Source of the DNA: Annulohypoxylon bovei var. microspora
Taxonomy: Eukaryota > Ascomycota > Sordariomycetes > Xylariales > Hypoxylaceae
Assembly: GCA_022836615.1 (NCBI GenBank)
Contig: MU405260.1
Location: forward strand, 124,001-188,000
Length of the DNA stretch: 64,000 nt
Direction of reading: 5' to 3'
Position numbers and translations under genes: made by a program. Below are positions 56,302 to 64,000 of the stretch, one piece after another; the first letter of the stretch is position 1; each line of letters begins with the position of its first letter. Below the pieces are notes generated by a model. It was not told where the DNA came from and searched no databases. It was given only the letters and a program-made list of their open reading frames with translations.

Positions 56302-59300
56302 AATGACAATGATGGTGAGGAAAAAGGGGTAAGATCGTGAGAATCTAGGTAGTAATCGTTGTGTAGAAGATCGAGAACTGCTCGGTGGACCTATGCAGTC
56401 TATATTGACGTGAAGCTGCAGAAATCTCATGGGCGTGACATACTTGTGCACAACATTTAATGTTGAGTCCTATCGAAAGCTTCGCAAGGCTTAGGTTGAG
56501 GTATGTAGGTACCTAGAAATGGCCCAATCGCCAAAGTTATCTCCCCAGGCTGTGCGACAAGGCGACTCGTAATATGACATAGTACCTAGTATTGTTATTC
56601 CGATAGACTATATCATGCGATCTTCCTTATAGCGTAATTGGAGTAAATGATGTATTGTCACCAGGCTGGTGACCTACCTACCTTAGTCGCGACTAAGGTA
56701 GGTGCTTATTTATCACAGCGAGAGAATAGATATAACATATCAATAACATATCAATACTTAGATATCTACATGAGGCAATAACAGTGTTAATAGCACCGTT
56801 AGGGAAGCTATCTAAACGCGCAGAAACAAATAGCAGATGGCGAATTAACCTACCGACGCTATAAGAAGACTCGAACTAGTTCTCGGGATAGGAGAGGGAC
56901 GTTTATAGATCGACTGTCAGGTTCACATGAGCTACCTGGTGGCTTGGGACACCACGTTTCTGTAAGGATGTCGATAACGTGCGGAGGGGATGATCTATCA
57001 CGTCTCAGGGCAGTTCGATGCTGCAAGGGCTCGAAACATCTATATTAAACGGTAAGATGTCTAGTCTCAACTTTGCCATCCCACCCTCTTCGTCGAGGAG
57101 CAAGACAAAGCCGTTGTAATCGAGAAGAACCCGACCAGGCGGCAGCGTCACCTAGACACCGCTCACCTGCCTTCTCGCCGTAGGGGCGACGAAATCGTAC
57201 GAGCTTCGTCGCGGATGACATGATCGAGAGGAGAAGCAGACCCCGTAGGCCCGAAAGCACGAAAGTATACTCCACGGACCGCAGCACCATCGCTTCAGAG
57301 CGTTAACTTAACCTAAGGCTTGCCCGAGCGCCTGGGAGAGACCTCGGGAAGCGCAACGCTGTGAATCGCGGAATGTCGAACCGCACAAGCTTGCCCTGGC
57401 TTGGGCGACCATGCCGGGATGAGCTCGCCAAGGTGGTCGAGAGATGGCAGCCAGATCGTCGGTTCCCTCCTCGCTATTACAGGGCGAATGACAGCGGGAG
57501 TCCCGTCCTCTATTCCTGGCTGCTGCTGTGAACGTCGCACGGCATATGTGGTAGTGTCGTGTCACTCCATCTTTTCCAAGCGCCAGGATCGGGGACACCT
57601 AGAGGGAAAGGGAGTGCGCGAGATCTAAAGGGAACAATCTCTCGCTGCATAATCTCTGCGCACCTAAGCGTGTTCCTCGTTTCCCGTTACTGTTCTTGGC
57701 CAAGCCTCTGTTGTCGATAGATGAAATTTCATGTCCTTGGTGTCGCCTACTTACAGTGCTTACACACATACTTACACGCATATTCCCTCCAGGCTCCGGC
57801 ACCATGGGGCTAGCAAGCGAGCCTCGGGACGCCGAATTCTTGTTTACCCCCATCCCATCCCATCCCATCTCACCCCCATCTATTTTATCGCCTCGCGCGG
57901 GCTATCGCAGTGTTCCCGTACGACAACACTCGACGGCTTGACTTAGGCGGGCCTGAGGGACCCTTGCCTGAGAGGAGAGGAGGAAAGAGATGGCGCTACT
58001 TAGATAGATAGACAAGCAGCACTAGATAGGTGTGATTGATGTTGTCGCAACGCCGCATCAACCCAATTCCGCCATGCTACTGAAGGGAAAAGGTGGAGTA
58101 TGGGAGCCGAGAGGAGGGATAGAGTGATCGATCTTCAGTGACTTCCCCTGGTCGGCCAAATAAGCTCTGAAACCCTGCCGGTACTATGGCTTGGTCCACT
58201 GGTCCATCCTCGGCCTGAGCCGAATGGTATGGTTCCTCCAGTTTTATGTGGCTGCATCCGTGCATTGAGGACAGAGCATGTGAGCGGCACCTATTCTAAG
58301 TGAAGCCCGCAATACTATGTCGACTGCATATGCACGAGCCTAAGATCCTTGCATCTTTTATCACGCAACCCTGCCCGTAATAAGCCATCTCCCACCCACC
58401 CCCCTTTTTTTCTTCCCGACCCCACCATAGGCAGGTCATCAATTTCCCTTGTCAGAGCCGGAAGAGGCATACGTCAAGAACACTTAGCGGCTGATCGCCG
58501 TCATGGGGTCTTTTGCTTTATGATTACTCACCTTCGGCGATGATGAACGTATGGAGAAACGTCCAAAGTAGTATGGAGACGGGAACGGGAAGCTCTTGGC
58601 GATGGGCAGATCGGTGATAATAGTATCCGTGGCTATCGTTCAATGAAGTTGGCCCTTACATGACTATATCGTTGTCACTGCCGCGCCTGCGGGACTAAGG
58701 TAATACATATCTCTTTCTACCGTGTTTTTTTACCGTCCAATGTCCAAATTTGTATTGTAGTCGTCCGTGGTAACGCGCCGAATCTCCTAATCGGATTGTA
58801 GCTAGATCTACGTACCTAGATCTACGTACCTGATGCTTACGTGCTACTTAAACGAGCCCGATATTATTCCAGTTGCCAGCCTGGTGGCTCGGCGATCACA
58901 GCGTTTGAAAACCAGGAGCGGTGATCAGCTACGCAGTCGCACAATCGGCACCTCTTTAATATCTTGGTCCCAGCAGACGGGGACGTGTTACCCTACGAGG
59001 GGGCTTCCATCGCGAATCTGCGACAAACCCTGGGGTGTGACAGGGACACGGCTCGCTGGGTAACAAGGTAGCAAGGTAGCAAGGTAGGTAGTAAGGTAGA
59101 GAGAGACACTGGGGGACGTTCATAGCCGTCGAGCATGTGCGAGACATGGGAGCCAACCGGACTTTGGCCCAGACTATTGGGACCCGAATTTACAGAACTC
59201 GCGTACGACTTAGGGTTGCTGTAGGCTTGCGTCGAACAAGAACAATAATAGAATCTAAGCACTGATCTAAGGAAGCTTGCATGCGTTCGCGACTACGATG

Positions 59301-62300
59301 AACTAGAGGCCCATCTCAAGACTCAAGGTGCCTCGCGAGATTCGAAGGGGAGGCCCCGATCTGAACGATCAGCCCTGCTGTGACATTTAGCGACGGCGCG
59401 AAGCCAATGTCAGCTCAGCGCGAGGGCTGTACCCTATCCTCGCGGGCCCCCGTACAACGCTGGAAATGCACTTACGCAGTTCCGCGCAGCCCGCATCGTA
59501 AGCCGGTAGATTGGTTATTGCGACGAGGTTCTCGTTCTCCCACGCTAACCATGTACGGCCGTATCGAAGATCTTGGTAGACGTGTGACGATCAGGTCTTG
59601 ACGTGCCTAGGGTTGATGAATCTTGGAACTGGTGCAAGGGTATCACTAAATTTTATGAAGATACCTGCAGCATGTGTTGTTCACGTATGCGATCTGTGTT
59701 GTCGGCGACTCTTGCCTTGAAAAGCTCTCCTGGTTTTAGTATTGACAGATCGGCGCGTGGGAAAACATATAGGAAATAATTCTCACCACTTTTTTCCTAA
59801 TTGATCTAAGCATATATCATATTTCGGTCTCGATGTCTCATGATTAGATCGGTAGGGAGATAATAGCCGACGAGGTGAAATACCTACCCACATATAGACA
59901 ATCGACTCCGCGGGGGTGGTGAGGGTTCACCTTCACGAGACTCCTATAATGAACATCCTGTAACTTATAAGTTACCGTAACACACGAATGTGGTCATACA
60001 CAAAGCATCCAGATACAGAGAAAGCTTGATACAACCTAGATGCCTCTCGTACCGTAGCAGCGCAGGTAGTCATTAGGTAGATGCGCTCTGCATAAAAGGT
60101 AGGTAGGTATTTACCGTATGACTGCATCATACATCACTGTAGATACGCCGCAACATCATTAAAATCCCTGCGACAGGGTCTCCCCCCCACCGCCAAGGTC
60201 GATCATCATACGAGGGTACATGCTCGTAGGAAGTATCACGTAACTGGCAGATTCTACATATGAATCTTTTCTCTTCCTACATGCAATAGACACTTCTTGA
60301 ACGGTGCTGTTCTCGCTCGCATCTCATATATAGGTACATACGCGCCGGCGGAAGAATCAATAGCGCTTATACGGAGTAAATACTAGGTATATACCTACCT
60401 AAGTAGGAAGTACGCATGCTTCCAGTTAATTGTGAGTTGACATGGGAGATTACCTTTATGCGACGGATGTTTTCTCAACGCTTAGACAGCTGCCGGGAGG
60501 GGGAAACAATAACAAGGGAGGAGTTCAATATAGTTGAGATCTATTTGATGGAACTTCTTCAATGGGGGTGTTAGCCTCGATGGCGATGGACGACTTAGTC
60601 AAGACCGACGCCTCCTACGTTGTGATACCTTAACAATATACTATTCAACAAATAATATTGCGTGAGCCGGACTTAACGAAACGGTATGTTGACTCTCGAT
60701 ATATGACATTCATCAATTATAGTCGACGTCTCCGAGCACGACGTGTTGCTATTGATTTCGGACAACATGGATATCACCAGCTCTGCATCGTCTCGTTTTC
60801 TAACGCAGCTCTCATGCCACACCGGTTATCGTTCAAAGAGTCGTTTTTAATTCACGTATAGGTAGATAGCTCATGTATGCATGTAGGTACATCTAGGTAG
60901 GCATATATATAGGTATATATATTATGACTTCGTTCTTACTTGTGTCCGATGCGGTAGACTTTGTGATTGATGTCTTCTTGAATCTTGACAACCTAGAGAA
61001 CTCGCGTGCGAAGTCCGGACGATACATCGAAGCTGATCCTCCGATATATGCCAGCAGCGGTTGGAAAATAGCATCACTACTAGGTGATCATTCCAAAAGG
61101 CTCTAGCATAAGCTCTACTTTCTCATGACATGTCAGTTCAACATTTCTATTGTCATATGCTAGCCCTCTTCTGTAACGTCCTGCTCACCTCGCCTTGGCA
61201 TGTTGCTTTTTTTGCCCCCTTCTCTTTTTGAATAGCTATTTTTCCGCGGACTGGAGATTTGTCGCTAGCATTCCTGCACACGGAGGAAAGGACCGAATAT
61301 CTCGAAGAGCTCCCGTCAAGTCGTCAGCTTCAGCAATCTTTTACCCATACGTACCTAATCTTTCGAGATGCTCGGCCCCAAGGCCGATGACCCGAAGAAG
61401 AAGAAAAAATAAAGATGCCGCCAAGACGAAGGGGAGGAGGAGGAGGTTCCTCGACTTGTCTCTCAAGTACCTACGTACACGGCCCCCCCTGGACAAATTA
61501 TCCTCCAAAAGTAAGGGTTGGGGTTCCACTAGGCGCGGCTGATGCCGTCCATCATCCTCTCTCCCTTCTATTTTGGAACCTGCCACTGCGAAATGAGCAA
61601 ATCTCGCCGAGTGGCACACATGTCAGTTGGGGACGTACCCTACCTGCGAGGCTTTAGGTGCGGCGACGACCATGGCTACCGGAGCATGAGTTCACGAGGA
61701 TATGGAGTAGCAACCCTTCGCTGCGAACTCCTAGGTCATCCCACCCATCCCAACCGGGTTAGAGATCTTTAGAGATGGCTGCCCACATCTCCATTGGCCT
61801 GCGGAGATCGTCCAATAGCTGCATGAGCTAATGGAACTCAGTGACCGGCCAATTATATTCCTGGTAGCTTACCCTTTTCCGGTAATCCCACCACCCTCCC
61901 CTGCTCATCGATCTACGCACGACTAACACGCGCGTCTCCATCTTTAAGCTCTAGACAGCAGGCGTCTGTCGCTAGGTCGGCTTTGGACGTGGGAAAAGAA
62001 AAAGTATATCGCAAAGGGAGGAGGAACTTATGCTATCCTCGCGCCGTTATCCAATCACGTCGTCGCTATGCCGTATCCTGCCTCTTCTTCTATTGATGCT
62101 GCCCGCAAGTGCAATGTCGGCTTTGTTTTTAGCTACCTAATCGTGCTGCTTTTCATGCTAACTACAACCAGAGCTAGGGCAGAGAGCTATGAGAAGTATA
62201 TGCAGGTAGACATCCTTATTCATCTATATATCAACACACCTACCTGCATGTACGCATGTATGTATGTATCTTTATGCGCAATACCTTAGCTACGCACTTT

Positions 62301-62452
62301 TGTAATTGCCCATAAAAGCTATCTCGCCTCAGTTAACGTCAAAACATCTCGAAACTCACCTATCCGGCTAGTCTTGTCAACTGCTTAGCCCTAGCTTATA
62401 CAACGTGGTGCAGTTTACTACGCCGAGCGATGAGAGTTGCGCCATCTTTTCC

Positions 62453-62494
62453 ACTTATACTTACACTTATACTTACACTTATACTTACACTTAC
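62453..62494. repeat. 12-base tandem repeat, about 3.5 copies
   Basis: ACTTATACTTAC repeated three times and then ACTTAC. Confidence 0.9.
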
Positions 62495-63420
62495 ACCCCC
62501 CTTCTAAGTCGTGTACGTAGAATGTATGTATACTCATCCTTGTCTTGTCATTCCCGTCAGCTCATTGCTCTTTTCGTCCTGTCCCCTCCACTCACTCTAT
62601 GCTTTTTTCATAATTTTTATCCCCCCCCCCCTCCCATACCCGTCCTACCACCACTGAGAGCCACCGCTGAGAGCCACCGCAGGAGCCCTACCCTGATAGT
62701 CTACCTGTCTGGGTAAGTACCTACCTGCCTGCTCAGAAGCTATCCCTTTCGAATTATGTGGGGGATAGTCACCCGTCTCCTACCTAGCCTTGACTCTGGG
62801 GCACGACCCCAAGTTGTCTTCTCTCACCCCCGACCACAGACCCTTGCATGATTTGCAGCTTCTAAGACATTAAGAATCTCGCATTTCAACGGCCAGCATC
62901 CCTGTTAGTCTTGCCTCCTCTACCCTCTCTCTCTGGACCATCGTCAGGGTTGGCATAATAATCGCTACGTACCTACGCAAGCAACTGCCCGCCTCAACGT
63001 CCTCAACATCATCTACGCTCGAATTCTACAGCTATAGGAATCTGCAGAATTTTGAGAGGGCAGAGGCGTAGGGGCACCAGAAGTCTGCGGCCGCCTATCC
63101 GACCCGTTCCCAGGAAGAAGAATATTACACGAGCCAAGAAAAGAAAGATAAAAAAAATATTTAGCAATAAAAGTAAAGCAGGGGGAGGCTTGAGATGAGC
63201 AACCAAGGAAAAAAGGTACATCGATAGTACTATAATATGCCTGTGTAATGCAATGGTCTCGACCGGCCACAACACAGGAATCTTAACTACAGCCCCAATA
63301 CTTCACAACGGCGATCCGACCAGAAATGTGTCTCGCACCTTATTCTTTTCGTCTCTTTATCAGTTCCTGATCCCTTCGAAGAAGTTCTCCCCATCTTGTC
63401 CCAGTTTGAGGATCAACGTC

Positions 63421-63837
63421 TCACACACACATATTTGAGAGACCTCCTTCTGAGTCCCGCTCGTTTGCTGACAGGTTCTCCGACAACTTGCAGTTCTTTA
63501 GCCCGTTTACCAGTTCGTTGTTGGCACCTCGTGTCTTTTGGTTCAAGCTACGACACGAACCACGCGGGACACGCGAACCTCCCGGATAGCTGCGTACTTC
63601 TGATTGCAGCACTCCCAGCTCACCTTCATGCGAACACGTTCGGGCAGGCTGCATACGAACAAACCGGTCTCCACACTCAATCGATTTCTGGGTGCAGTTC
63701 GTGAGTAGTAACCCTTTGTCGTCTAGTCGCGCCAGGTCGACAGTCACCTTCCTCACCGCGCCGTCGTCTAGCACGACCCCGAAAATCTGCATGGCGACGG
63801 GGTCTCCTAGCTCGACTTCCGCCACCGGTTCTCGTAG
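63421..63837 (-). CDS. Possible exon of an unidentified gene at the right edge
   Basis: On the minus strand an acceptor-like AAATTAG at 63838-63844 opens LREPVAEVELGDPVAMQIFG and then VVLDDGAVRKVTVDLARLDD. This part has a protein-like alternation of charged and hydrophobic residues and GC-rich third positions. The later half, towards 63421, looks less protein-like. An upstream exon ending near base 63892 (LLEYP) would splice in phase through a 55-base GTTCGT...TTAG intron and would run off the window. No family is recognised and it may be chance. Confidence 0.25.
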   Translation of the reverse strand, partial: LREPVAEVELGDPVAMQIFGVVLDDGAVRKVTVDLARLDDKGLLLTNCTQKSIECGDRFVRMQPARTCSHEGELGVLQSEVRSYPGGSRVPRGSCRSLNQKTRGANNELVNGLKNCKLSENLSANERDSEGGLSNMCV

Positions 63838-64000
63838 CTAATTTACCCGTAATATAGTATAAGTAGCTAATAACACAGCCAGACGAACAGGATATTCAAG
63901 GAGTTGAGTATCCTCTTTTTGAGCGGGGAAAAGGTTTGGGTGCTTCCACTTTCCGAGACTCGACTCAGAATCAGTTTGCCAACAGCCTGTTTCAGCCAAT

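Larger units (their letters stand above)
51375..64000. other. 12.6-kb gene-poor region
   Basis: No open frame longer than about 134 codons and none with a recognisable domain. Composition is mixed: AT-leaning at 51.4-54 kb, 55.8-57 kb and 59.6-61 kb, with GC-rich patches at 54.7-55.5, 57.0-57.9 and 58.9-59.5 kb. ACCT/AGGT palindromic arrays are frequent (52.15, 52.33, 52.59, 52.68, 56.26, 56.69, 60.1, 60.4 and 60.9 kb). The GC-rich patches give short readable peptides interrupted by stops, which may be remains of old genes. The extreme right end may hold one exon (63421-63837, minus). Confidence 0.55.

Noticed and set aside
61195..61542. 115-codon frame in the gene-poor region
   Set aside because: Composition is unlike a protein, with Arg/Lys runs from a GA-rich repeat; no domain or splice context.

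Overview
This window is nuclear DNA of a filamentous ascomycete. The evidence is short phase-consistent introns with GT..AG ends, fungal-only families (Zn2Cys6 factor with a fungal middle homology region, APSES/ankyrin cell-cycle factor, 2EXR protein, Sim4/Fta1 kinetochore protein, MET8, PEP7) and a multimodular NRPS. A Sordariomycete, perhaps of the Xylariales, would fit the intergenic DNA peppered with palindromic ACCT/AGGT (CCTAGG) arrays, but that placement is only an impression.

Layout. 1-10.5 kb: the 3' end of an NRPS gene that enters from the left edge (A-T-C, relic A, T-C), an ankyrin protein, a single-pass membrane protein on the minus strand and an isochorismatase-fold hydrolase. 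10.9-17.7 kb: a GT4 glycosyltransferase and a UDP-glucose dehydrogenase, transcribed divergently from a 3-kb spacer. 18.6-23 kb: mitochondrial succinyl-CoA:3-ketoacid CoA-transferase and an AhpD-like protein. 23-30 kb: an 11-exon ACS-family MFS permease and a 7-exon Zn2Cys6 regulator, both on the minus strand, separated by an intact 743-bp non-autonomous DNA transposon with 57-bp inverted repeats and a 9-bp target duplication. 32.9-36 kb: a Rossmann-fold TIP30-like reductase converging on a second, 8-exon ACS-family MFS permease. 37-51.4 kb: housekeeping genes (GNAT acetyltransferase, LYR-motif protein, MBP1-type factor, Fta1/CENP-L, 2EXR protein, PEP7/VAC1, MET8). 51.4-64 kb: a 12.6-kb stretch with no convincing gene except a possible exon at the extreme right edge.

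How the genes work together. The NRPS is probably the end of a secondary-metabolite cluster lying mainly to the left of the window. UDP-glucose dehydrogenase makes UDP-glucuronate, which the divergent GT4 enzyme could use as donor; this pairing is an inference. The MFS/regulator pair looks like a small nutrient-uptake module whose permease promoter has been invaded by the transposon. The remainder are core cellular genes.

Exon structures were built by hand from splice signals and frame conservation. Every multi-exon model was checked to keep frame and end at a stop, but none has transcript support. No computed database comparison was possible.
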